DNA of 6,009 nucleotides, taken from contig JBJEIS010000017.1 of the NCBI GenBank assembly GCA_051877275.1, positions 1 to 6,009 of the forward strand, given 5' to 3'. The translations under genes were made by a program, and so were the position numbers. Under the pieces are notes generated by a model. That model was not told the DNA's origin. It did not search any database and was given only the letters and a program-made list of their open reading frames with translations. How positions within the stretch are numbered: position 1 is the first letter of the stretch; every line of letters begins with the position of its first letter. This document shows, one piece after another, positions 1 to 6,009 of this stretch. The DNA comes from RUG11462 sp051877275 (lineage in GTDB: Bacteria; Bacillota; Clostridia; Oscillospirales; Acutalibacteraceae).

Positions 1-1342
1 CTTTCATTTTTGAGCCGTCTTTAATTTTACATGGGTAAGCACCTAAACGCATTGTACCGCCTTTAGGAATGTTTCCTTGCTGGTCAGGCATAAGTGCAAT
101 AACATTGTTGTTACCTTCAGGTGTAAACTCGCTGGAGTTTGCGTCAGATAAATTAAGTACATGACGGGCAAACTCAATAACTGCGGTCTGCATACCGAGA
201 CAAATGCCAAAGTACGGTACATTATGAGTTCTTGCATATTTTGCGGTGCAAATTTTGCCTTCTACACCTCTGTCACCAAATCCGCCCGGAACTAAGATTC
301 CGTCATATTTTGAAAGATATTTTTCAGCAGTTTCGTCAGTGATTTTTTCAGCGTCTACCCAGCCGATTTCAACTGTTGCAGCATTATCATAGCCCGCATG
401 GCGAAGAGCCTCTGCCACTGAAAGATAAGCGTCATGTAATTTTACATATTTGCCGACAATAGCAATTTTAACAGTATCTTTGCAATTATCAATTCGTTCT
501 AACATCTCAAGCCAGTCACCCATATCGGCGTCTTTAGCGTCAATGTTCAATTCGCGGCAGACAATATCGGAAAGATGACTTTCTTCAAGCATAATCGGTG
601 CCTGATAAAGTACAGGAACAGTAATGTTTTGAATAACACAATCAGGTTTAACATTACAGAACATCGATATTTTCTGACGAATTGTATCAGGCATAGGAAT
701 ATCGCATCTTGCAATAATTAAATCAGGCATGATTCCGAGCGACTGCAACTCGCGAACCGAATGTTGTGTAGGTTTTGATTTTAATTCTTCTGAACCCGGA
801 ATATAAGGAATTAAAGTAACATGCATAAATAAGCAATTCTCTTTACCTACTTCCAAAGACACCTGACGAATAGCCTCTAAAAACGGTTGTGATTCGATAT
901 CACCTGTTGTACCGCCGATTTCGGTGATAACAACATCTGCGTCGGTTTCTTTACCTACTGTATAAATAAATGATTTAATCTCGTTAGTAATATGAGGAAT
1001 AACCTGAACTGTTTTGCCAAGATATTCTCCCTGACGTTCTTTATTAAGAACATTCCAATAAACCTTACCGGTTGTAAGGTTTGAAAATTTATTTAAGTTT
1101 TCATCAATAAATCTTTCATAGTGACCAAGGTCGAGATCGGTTTCAGCACCGTCTTCGGTAACATAAACTTCACCATGCTCAAACGGATTCATAGTACCCG
1201 GGTCAACATTGATATATGGGTCAAGCTTCTGGGCGGCAACTTTAATACCCCTTGCTTTTAAAAGTCTGCCGAGCGATGCGGCGGTGATACCTTTACCGAG
1301 TCCTGAAACAACGCCTCCGGTTACAAAGATATATTTTGCCAT
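1..1342 (-). CDS. pyrG: CTP synthase, 3' end outside window
   Basis: CTP synthase aminates UTP to CTP in the cytoplasm, using ATP and ammonia released from glutamine; it is the last step of de novo pyrimidine nucleotide synthesis. The window holds 447 codons; the family is usually about 535-550 residues, so roughly the last 90 are missing. The N-terminal synthase domain (about 1-270) opens with MAKYIFVTGGVVSGLGKG, the family's P-loop-like ATP site, followed by KLDPYINVDPGTMNP and EDGAETDLDLGHYERF, which are near-invariant. The class I glutamine amidotransferase domain begins near residue 295, with the oxyanion-hole motif PGGFGDRG from residue 352 and the nucleophile Cys381 in GICLGMQ. The His and Glu that complete the triad would lie beyond the edge. 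The ATG at 1342 matches family starts and has AAAGGA 11 nt upstream. The reading frame is intact. Its own promoter lies just upstream, so it is probably transcribed independently of the regulator gene behind it. Confidence 0.97.
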   Translation of the reverse strand, partial: MAKYIFVTGGVVSGLGKGITAASLGRLLKARGIKVAAQKLDPYINVDPGTMNPFEHGEVYVTEDGAETDLDLGHYERFIDENLNKFSNLTTGKVYWNVLNKERQGEYLGKTVQVIPHITNEIKSFIYTVGKETDADVVITEIGGTTGDIESQPFLEAIRQVSLEVGKENCLFMHVTLIPYIPGSEELKSKPTQHSVRELQSLGIMPDLIIARCDIPMPDTIRQKISMFCNVKPDCVIQNITVPVLYQAPIMLEESHLSDIVCRELNIDAKDADMGDWLEMLERIDNCKDTVKIAIVGKYVKLHDAYLSVAEALRHAGYDNAATVEIGWVDAEKITDETAEKYLSKYDGILVPGGFGDRGVEGKICTAKYARTHNVPYFGICLGMQTAVIEFARHVLNLSDANSSEFTPEGNNNVIALMPDQQGNIPKGGTMRLGAYPCKIKDGSKMK

Positions 1343-1353
1343 TTTTCAACCAA

Positions 1354-1359
1354 TCCTTT
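1354..1359 (-). promoter_or_regulatory. pyrG ribosome binding site
   Basis: AAAGGA lies 11 nt before the pyrG ATG on the minus strand. The spacing is slightly long, but no better site is present, and the start is fixed by the conserved CTP synthase N-terminus. Confidence 0.6.
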
Positions 1360-1405
1360 CATGCACCTTGTTTATCATATTCCCTTGAATTTCACATATA
1401 AAGTA

Positions 1406-1434
1406 ATTATACTATAAAATTCTCAAGTATTCAA
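1406..1434 (-). promoter_or_regulatory. pyrG promoter, sigma-A type
   Basis: Read on the minus strand, TTGAAT (1434-1429) and a perfect TATAAT (1411-1406) are separated by exactly 17 bp. Transcription would start near 1399, giving a leader of about 55 nt before the pyrG ATG. The leader shows no strong hairpin and no early GGGC run, so the reiterative-transcription attenuation described for Bacillus subtilis pyrG is not evident. The spacer contains one copy of an 11-bp direct repeat whose other copy begins at the -35 box. Confidence 0.7.
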
Positions 1435-1444
1435 CTATAAAATT
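1411..1444. repeat. 11-bp direct repeat pair at the pyrG promoter
   Basis: ACTATAAAATT (plus strand) occurs exactly at 1411-1421 and again at 1434-1444, 23 bp start to start, about two helical turns. One copy lies in the spacer next to the -10 box and the other abuts the -35 box on its upstream side. It could be an operator or an old tandem duplication, but in such AT-rich DNA an 11-bp match could also arise by chance. Confidence 0.45.
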
Positions 1445-1473
1445 TAATAAATTGCAAAAAAATCTCGAAACAT

Positions 1474-1508
1474 AAAAAATACATTAACTTATTGTTAATG
1501 TATTTTTT
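1474..1508 (-). terminator. intrinsic terminator of the AraC-family gene
   Basis: The arms 1474-1488 (AAAAAATACATTAAC) and 1494-1508 (GTTAATGTATTTTTT) pair perfectly over 15 bp around a 5-nt loop. Read on the minus strand, the hairpin follows the regulator gene and ends in a run of six T. The first arm contains the gene's stop codon and its last codons (Lys-Ile-His-stop). The stem is very AT-rich, with only two or three G-C pairs, so it may be weaker than typical terminators. Because the arms carry A and T runs on both sides, it would also look like a terminator from the opposite strand, although no plus-strand gene ends here. Confidence 0.75.
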
Positions 1509-2328
1509 GCTTGTATTCTTTTGGTGATATTCCGAATTTAATTAAAAAACCTCTGTAAAAAGTAGAGTATGTTTCAAATCCGCAGATTGAGGCGATTTCT
1601 GCTAAAGAGCAGTCTTTTTTTCTGTCAATCATTCTTTTTGCTTCGCTGAGCCTTAAATTTAATATGTATTTATGAAAAGATGTCCGACATATTTCTTTCA
1701 TCATTTTTTTAATTGCTTTTTCCGACATATAGGTGTTTTCAGCGGTTTCTTTTAATGTAATATTTTCAAAAAGATGATTTTGTATATAAACATAAAGTTT
1801 TGCAAAATTACTGTCGGTTTCTTTAAAAGGAGTAGGATGTAAATCTTCATATATATAATTAATTTCACAGATTAATGATAGCAATGCTGATAGTACAAAA
1901 GGTCTTCCGCTTCTTGATTCTAAAACACGCAAAATATTTTTAACAGCATAATCAAAATGACTGTTCATTACCTCTTTATCATAGATTTTTATATTTTCGT
2001 TATAATAAAAAGGTTTTAAAATATCAATTTTCGGATCAAGGCTATGAAAAAATTTTGAAAAAAACCTTATTTCAAGAAATTCATCACCTATTAATCCGCT
2101 GGTTATTTTATAATTCTCTTTTTTATTTGCAATGAACATTTGCTTCGGTTTTAAATAAATTATTTTATCTTTATATTCTATTTTTGCTTTTCCTTTAAAT
2201 AAAATAAAGATAAAACATTCGTTGCTGTTATTTGCCTGATGAAAAAACTTATAGTTTTTAACAAAATTATTTTTAAAATAAATCATTTGTAAGTCAGGCT
2301 GTTCAAAGTGCAGTTTTACACAACTCAT
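1495..2328 (-). CDS. AraC-family transcriptional regulator
   Basis: This is a DNA-binding regulator of 277 residues with the usual two-part AraC layout. Residues about 1-130 form a cupin-like beta-rich sensor domain (for example KGKAKIEYKDKIIYLKPKQ), expected to bind a small effector, often a sugar. Residues about 174-277 are the C-terminal domain with two helix-turn-helix units: the first near 192-212 (ITLKETAENTYMSEKAIKKM), the second near 241-266, with the hallmark GF at 250-251 and the closing FGISPKEYKQ. The frame is open back to an ATG at 2355, but a near-consensus promoter puts the transcript start around 2351, inside or past that codon. The ATG at 2328 has GGTGA five nt upstream and begins MSCVKLHFEQ, so I choose it. 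The gene is divergent from the secreted esterase gene, suggesting it controls that gene and perhaps itself. The effector is unknown, and an activating role is assumed from the family. Confidence 0.9.
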   Translation of the reverse strand: MSCVKLHFEQPDLQMIYFKNNFVKNYKFFHQANNSNECFIFILFKGKAKIEYKDKIIYLKPKQMFIANKKENYKITSGLIGDEFLEIRFFSKFFHSLDPKIDILKPFYYNENIKIYDKEVMNSHFDYAVKNILRVLESRSGRPFVLSALLSLICEINYIYEDLHPTPFKETDSNFAKLYVYIQNHLFENITLKETAENTYMSEKAIKKMMKEICRTSFHKYILNLRLSEAKRMIDRKKDCSLAEIASICGFETYSTFYRGFLIKFGISPKEYKQKIH

Positions 2329-2333
2329 AAAAA

Positions 2334-2338
2334 TCACC
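2334..2338 (-). promoter_or_regulatory. ribosome binding site that decides the regulator start
   Basis: GGTGA on the minus strand sits 5 nt before the ATG at 2328. The alternative ATG at 2355 has no purine-rich site before it; a -10 box occupies that place instead. This supports the shorter 277-residue product. Confidence 0.6.
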
Positions 2339-2357
2339 GTTTGTATATTTTGCATTA

Positions 2358-2386
2358 ATTATATCATATAAGGGACTAAAATGCAA
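2358..2386 (-). promoter_or_regulatory. promoter of the AraC-family gene
   Basis: On the minus strand TTGCAT (2386-2381) and a perfect TATAAT (2363-2358) are separated by 17 bp. The expected start of transcription is near 2351, giving a leader of about 20 nt to the ATG at 2328. The -35 box lies within the first of two operator-like direct repeats, which would suit autoregulation. Confidence 0.7.
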
Positions 2387-2410
2387 TGTATTACGGACTG
2401 TTTTTGCAAT
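2373..2410. repeat. operator-like direct repeats between the divergent genes
   Basis: Two boxes recur in the same order: GGACT then TGCAAT at 2373-2377 and 2382-2387, and again at 2395-2399 and 2405-2410. The copies are 22-23 bp apart, about two turns of DNA, with an inner gap of 4 versus 5 bp. AraC-family proteins commonly bind two-box sites arranged as direct repeats at about this spacing. The first copy covers the regulator's -35 box and part of its spacer; the second ends where the proposed esterase -35 begins. Binding by the neighbouring regulator is an inference. Confidence 0.5.
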
Positions 2411-2438
2411 TCAATTTTACATTTTTATTTTATATAAT
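2410..2438 (+). promoter_or_regulatory. probable promoter of the secreted esterase gene
   Basis: A perfect TATAAT at 2433-2438 is preceded, 17 bp upstream, by the poor -35 match TTCAAT (2410-2415). A strong -10 with a weak -35 is typical of promoters that need an activator, and an operator-like repeat ends exactly at this -35. A TTTACA at 2416-2421 is a better -35 sequence but is badly spaced from the TATAAT, and only a weak TATTTA lies at its correct distance. Confidence 0.45.
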
Positions 2439-2473
2439 TATTTATAGCTTTATAGCAAAAAACAAAATATAAT

Positions 2474-2480
2474 AAGGAGA
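2474..2480 (+). promoter_or_regulatory. ribosome binding site of the esterase gene
   Basis: AAGGAGA is a near-perfect Shine-Dalgarno sequence 9 nt before the ATG at 2490. It fixes the start, which is immediately followed by a classical signal peptide. Confidence 0.85.
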
Positions 2481-2489
2481 AAAAAAGAA

Positions 2490-5400
2490 ATGAAGAAATT
2501 ACTATCTATTTTTATTTCAATTGTAATGCTGTTTACAGTCATCGGCTCAATGACAGTAGCAAGAGCCGAAGAAGCTACATACAGTATTCTTGAGGTAAAA
2601 GACAAAATTCGAACCGTGGGCAGAACCGAAGATGTAGAAAGCGGTATTGCCTGCGACTGGACAGCAAGCGGTATTGAATTTACTGCTGTTTGCGAGGAAA
2701 ATGCAAGTATTGCATTAACAGTTTATGCAAACGCAGAGTGTTATTTTACTGTTTTTATTGATGATGTTCGTCAAGATTACAGAGTTCGTACTTTAAGCGG
2801 CACTTATACTCCTGTAATTGCTTCTGCTGAAAACGGACTTACCGCAGGCACTCATAAAATTAAAATTATAAAACAAACAGAGCGCACCGTCGCAACAGTA
2901 AACATCAAATCTTTTGTGCTTAATAACGCTGCTTTAGGTGACAAGCCTGAAGAGCCTCAATACATTTTTGAGTCAATCGGTGACTCTATTACAAGCGGTT
3001 TCGGCTCACTTGATACAAATAATCAAGCAGCAAAATACTCTGATGGCACCAGAACTTATGCATTTATTACTGCTCAAAACTTTGGTGCTGAATCAAGAGT
3101 TACATCAGTATCAGGCGGCACAATAAATTCACTTTATTCTCAGTATATTAAGAATACTCGTGACGACAACGCTTTTGATTATTCTGCATACAAAAAGCCA
3201 AATGTTGTTACAATTGCTTTCGGAACTAACGACGGCGCTAAAACCGTTGATTATTGGCAGACAGGTATTAAGAATTTTGCTGACGCAATTCGCACAGGAT
3301 ATAATGATTATACCATTCCGATTGTAATGGTGCAGAATCTTATGACTAATGACGATAGTGTAAGAGCCAATATTGCACAGGCTGTTAAAAATCTTGAAAG
3401 TTTAGATGCTGAAAAATACAGCAGTATTTTTGTTACATACGGTACCAACCCGACAGGGGGACATCCTGCACAGGCTAATCATAAAAGTGTTGCAAACAAG
3501 CTCACAAGAGATTTAGTTGAGTTCGGAATTATGCCGGCTTCAGCTTTAAGAAGCGACGCTACCGTAACCTTAACAGAAAAAACAACATTAGAAGAATCAT
3601 TAAATAAATTCGACAGCGTAGTTTCACCGGGTTCAACAGTTACAGGTATTACAGGCGAATTAGTTTCACCTCTTGATCCTGCTGATGCTGAGTCGGAAAC
3701 TGCTAAGGCGGTTAAATACACAGCTGACGGCACACAATCCGCTACTACAGATTATCGCTACCCTCAGGTAAGAGTAGGAACAGTTACAAACAAAAACGAT
3801 ACTGAAACATATAGAACAAAGGGTATATCTTTCTACATTAACTATAAAGATACTACTGATTATACCGATGTTGAAGATCCTACCTTATCAAAACCTCAAC
3901 TTCTTCTATCTTCCGGAGACAAAAAAGCAACAGTTACTCTTGATGTTGAAGACGGAGCTACACAAAAAGTTGAAATTTATTGGAGTACAATGCCGAATAC
4001 TTCATATGTATTTACAGGTAATCTTGTATATTCAAATAATGTTAATGTGAACTTGGAAATGAGCGGTGCTTGTGAATACACAATCGACAATGTGAAAGTA
4101 CTTCTTAATAAGTATACTTATACTGAAAATGCCGATTGCGCATATACATATACTGCTGGATATAGTTCATACGAAGTTATCGGAATTTTGGACGGTTACG
4201 AAGAAGTAACTACTGTAGTAACAACTACTTCTACAAGTACAACCACTTCTACTACCACAACCACAAAAGCAACTGAAACAACTTCGACAGTTACGTCAAC
4301 TCCCGGAGCAGAATATACAAAAGTATTGGATTTTGATAACAATATGACAAGTGTTACACTTACAGCAGCAAATGCAAACTCTGTAACCGGCGGAGTTATA
4401 AATTATGCCGAAGTCGATGAATCTTATACTGACGGAAATGTACTTAAGATGGATGCTGTTAAATGGACTAATTTCGGCTTTTCTATAGGAAATGTGCTTA
4501 AAGACAAAAAAGTTAAGAGCATATCCTATACTGTTTGGTCTGATGACAGTCAAAGCTGGGTATCGGCGCGTACAGGTATCGGTAACAGCAGTGTTTCATC
4601 TTTAGCATTAACAGCAAGCGGTTCGTTTGGTTATTCAAGTAGTATTGGAATAACCTCTACGCCGAAAACTATTACTTATGACTTTTCAAAAATAGCACCT
4701 TCCGTATATAACACTATCAGCAATGCTTATATGGTATTTGCAAATAACTCAGCTAACATAGTAGTTTATATTGATAATATTGTTATTACTTATCAAAAAT
4801 ATGCCGGTACATTTACAGGCGGTGCTGACGGTGACCAGGTTGTATATGCTGATGAAAACGGAAACCTTACAACTCCGAATGCTACAATCGCTGACGGCGA
4901 ATTTGCAGGCTGGGTAACTGAAGATGACGCTGATACTATAATTCCAGCAAATACAAAACTCACTCTTGTAGAAGATACTACATATTTTGCAGTAGCAACC
5001 ACAAGAGGAGAACAATCTGCTCCCGAAGCTCCTGTTGTTGAAAGCAAAACCGCAAATTCCGTAACTCTTGTTGCTAATGAGAATTACCAGTACAGCAAGG
5101 ACGGTGAAACATGGCAAAACAGCAATGTATTCAGCGGTCTTTTAGCCGGTACAGAATATACTTTCTATCAGAGATTAAAGGCTACTCCGACCCAATATGC
5201 ATCACCGGCATCAGAGGTTACTACAGTAACAACAAATGCTGTATATAAATGGAACCTTTATTCAGATAGCTTTAAAATAAACAGCGGTGCTACTCTTGCA
5301 GGCGGATTTAACACTCAGTATAAAAATGATGGCACATATTTTGTATCAACAGGCAATGCTATAGGTGCAACTGCAACTCTCACATCATTATCAACAGTTA

Positions 5401-6009
5401 AATCGGGTGTATATGCTGTTAAGTTCTATGCAAGAGCTGCTGGCGCTCGTGCGAACATTGATATTTCAGTTAACGGCACTAAAGTAGCATCAGATCTTAA
5501 TACCGGAAATACCGGAACCGGTAGCGGATTAGACTATGGATTTGATTTAAGTAATGTTGAAATAGTTGATGAAGATCAGCCGATTACTTTAACAATTACT
5601 ACAACTACAGAAGGCAATTTGTATCTGAATTCTATTGAACTTACTAAGATAGCAGATGTAGACTTATCTGTTACTACCGCGATGGTTTCAGGCGCTTCAA
5701 TCAGACTTGGAGGTATAAACGGTATCAGATTTTACACAAAAGTAGATACTGCAAAAATCGCAGCGCTTCGCAGTGCAGGCTACACAGTAGAACTCGGTAC
5801 ACTTATCGCTCCTGCTGATAATATTAAAGATACAGAGTTAAGCTTTAACCTTGAAACAGGTAAATATGTTGATGTAAAATTCAATTCAACAACGTATTAT
5901 ACCGATGGTGAGTTCAGCGGTATTGTAGGCTCACTTGTAAATATCAAAGATACAAATATTACAAGAGATTTTGTAGGCAGAGGCTATGTAAAAGTTACAG
6001 ATAAAGACA
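2490..6009 (+). CDS. secreted multimodular CE2-type carbohydrate esterase, open at window end
   Basis: Exported enzyme expected to remove acetyl groups from plant polysaccharide such as xylan; 1173 codons are visible and no stop is reached. Residues 1-26 are a signal peptide (MKKLLSIFISIVMLF, cut after ARA). Residues about 29-158 are a jelly-roll with CE2 hallmarks (VGRTED, DWTASGIEF, IKQTER). Residues about 159-352 are an SGNH hydrolase: nucleophile Ser166 in GDSI, Gly209 in VSGG, Asn247 in GTND, His325 in GGHP. No Asp or Glu lies at the usual spot before His325, suggesting a Ser-His dyad. Residues about 353-572 are beta-rich and unassigned. A Thr/Ser linker spans 573-606. Residues 607-770 resemble a carbohydrate-binding beta-sandwich (ending VYIDNIVITY); 771-843 a small GW-type repeat (FAGWVTEDD); 844-915 an FN3-like module (YSKDGETWQ, YTFYQR); 917-1055 another beta-sandwich; 1056 onward a module recurrent in secreted Clostridia proteins (GASIRLGGINGIRF, VELGTLIAP). 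Any dockerin or wall anchor would be beyond the edge. Function is firm at family level, substrate inferred. Confidence 0.9.
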   Translation, partial: MKKLLSIFISIVMLFTVIGSMTVARAEEATYSILEVKDKIRTVGRTEDVESGIACDWTASGIEFTAVCEENASIALTVYANAECYFTVFIDDVRQDYRVRTLSGTYTPVIASAENGLTAGTHKIKIIKQTERTVATVNIKSFVLNNAALGDKPEEPQYIFESIGDSITSGFGSLDTNNQAAKYSDGTRTYAFITAQNFGAESRVTSVSGGTINSLYSQYIKNTRDDNAFDYSAYKKPNVVTIAFGTNDGAKTVDYWQTGIKNFADAIRTGYNDYTIPIVMVQNLMTNDDSVRANIAQAVKNLESLDAEKYSSIFVTYGTNPTGGHPAQANHKSVANKLTRDLVEFGIMPASALRSDATVTLTEKTTLEESLNKFDSVVSPGSTVTGITGELVSPLDPADAESETAKAVKYTADGTQSATTDYRYPQVRVGTVTNKNDTETYRTKGISFYINYKDTTDYTDVEDPTLSKPQLLLSSGDKKATVTLDVEDGATQKVEIYWSTMPNTSYVFTGNLVYSNNVNVNLEMSGACEYTIDNVKVLLNKYTYTENADCAYTYTAGYSSYEVIGILDGYEEVTTVVTTTSTSTTTSTTTTTKATETTSTVTSTPGAEYTKVLDFDNNMTSVTLTAANANSVTGGVINYAEVDESYTDGNVLKMDAVKWTNFGFSIGNVLKDKKVKSISYTVWSDDSQSWVSARTGIGNSSVSSLALTASGSFGYSSSIGITSTPKTITYDFSKIAPSVYNTISNAYMVFANNSANIVVYIDNIVITYQKYAGTFTGGADGDQVVYADENGNLTTPNATIADGEFAGWVTEDDADTIIPANTKLTLVEDTTYFAVATTRGEQSAPEAPVVESKTANSVTLVANENYQYSKDGETWQNSNVFSGLLAGTEYTFYQRLKATPTQYASPASEVTTVTTNAVYKWNLYSDSFKINSGATLAGGFNTQYKNDGTYFVSTGNAIGATATLTSLSTVKSGVYAVKFYARAAGARANIDISVNGTKVASDLNTGNTGTGSGLDYGFDLSNVEIVDEDQPITLTITTTTEGNLYLNSIELTKIADVDLSVTTAMVSGASIRLGGINGIRFYTKVDTAKIAALRSAGYTVELGTLIAPADNIKDTELSFNLETGKYVDVKFNSTTYYTDGEFSGIVGSLVNIKDTNITRDFVGRGYVKVTDKD
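4206..4307 (+). repeat. Thr/Ser-rich linker coding sequence
   Basis: This low-complexity stretch inside the esterase gene encodes residues 573-606, of which 20 of 34 are Thr and 5 are Ser, made of runs of ACA, ACT and ACC codons. Such linkers separate catalytic parts from binding modules in secreted plant-cell-wall enzymes of Ruminococcus and related Clostridia and are often glycosylated. Mixed synonymous codons argue for selection on the protein rather than recent DNA slippage. Confidence 0.8.

Noticed and set aside
43..237. 64-codon minus-strand frame
   Set aside because: It lies inside pyrG in another frame, over the conserved amidotransferase nucleophile region.
1343..1362. ATG at 1362 (minus) as a short leader peptide or alternative pyrG start
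   Set aside because: It is out of frame with pyrG, its purine-rich site is too close, and the conserved CTP synthase N-terminus fits the ATG at 1342.
1343..1405. Bacillus-type CTP-responsive attenuator in the pyrG leader
   Set aside because: The predicted transcript start shows no initial GGGC run and the short leader contains no matching terminator hairpin.
2468..2473. A second TATAAT as the esterase promoter -10
   Set aside because: It directly abuts the ribosome binding site, so the transcript would start after the site, and there is no -35 match at the right distance.
2938..4050. Short plus-strand frames of about 60 codons at 2938-3126 and 3868-4050
   Set aside because: They are out-of-frame shadows of the esterase reading frame, without recognisable domains.
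4206..4307. Repetitive ACA/ACT/ACC stretch as a CRISPR or DNA-level repeat array
   Set aside because: It is in frame, codes for a Thr/Ser linker, and has no regular repeat-spacer units.
3479..5117. Minus-strand open frames inside the esterase gene, the longest about 122 codons at 4749-5117
   Set aside because: They lie antisense to a continuous 1173-codon frame with a signal peptide and recognisable domains, have no ribosome binding site context, and their translations look like low-complexity antisense of Thr/Ala-rich coding sequence.
1..6009. A novel defence, mobile or RNA-based system
   Set aside because: Both strands are accounted for by pyrG, a regulator, a secreted esterase and their control regions; I saw no transposase, integrase, terminal inverted repeats, tRNA, or structured non-coding RNA in the two short intergenic gaps.

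Overview
The window looks like chromosome from a low-GC Gram-positive anaerobe of the Clostridia. The closest style is Ruminococcus-like (Oscillospiraceae) gut or rumen bacteria. The reasons are AT-rich intergenic DNA, strong AAGGAG-type ribosome binding sites, near-consensus sigma-A promoters, and a large secreted carbohydrate-active protein with a Thr/Ser linker and modules typical of gut Firmicutes. The genus is inferred from style only.

Layout: positions 1-1342 (minus strand) hold the first 447 codons of pyrG (CTP synthase), whose 3' end lies outside the window. Positions 1343-1494 hold the pyrG ribosome binding site and promoter and a perfect 15-bp stem terminator for the next gene. Positions 1495-2328 (minus) hold an AraC-family regulator; its longest possible reading frame begins at 2355, but the promoter position makes 2328 the better start. 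Positions 2329-2489 form a divergent control region with promoters facing both ways and a pair of direct repeats that could be AraC-type operator sites. From 2490 to the end of the window (plus strand) runs one uninterrupted frame of 1173 codons, still open at the edge. It encodes a secreted multimodular protein with a signal peptide, a family-2 carbohydrate esterase (CE2) unit of jelly-roll plus SGNH hydrolase, a Thr/Ser-rich linker and several beta-rich modules.

How they fit: pyrG is a housekeeping gene of nucleotide synthesis with its own promoter and no visible tie to the others. The AraC-type regulator and the esterase are divergently transcribed from about 160 bp, a common arrangement for a regulator and its sugar-responsive target. 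The reasonable reading is that the regulator senses a sugar-derived signal and controls export of an enzyme that removes acetyl groups from plant polysaccharide. This is inference from gene order and repeats.

I see no mobile element, CRISPR array, RNA gene, phage gene or defence system. The parts worth a second look are the esterase's missing acidic triad residue, its long tail of poorly characterised modules, and the operator-like repeats.
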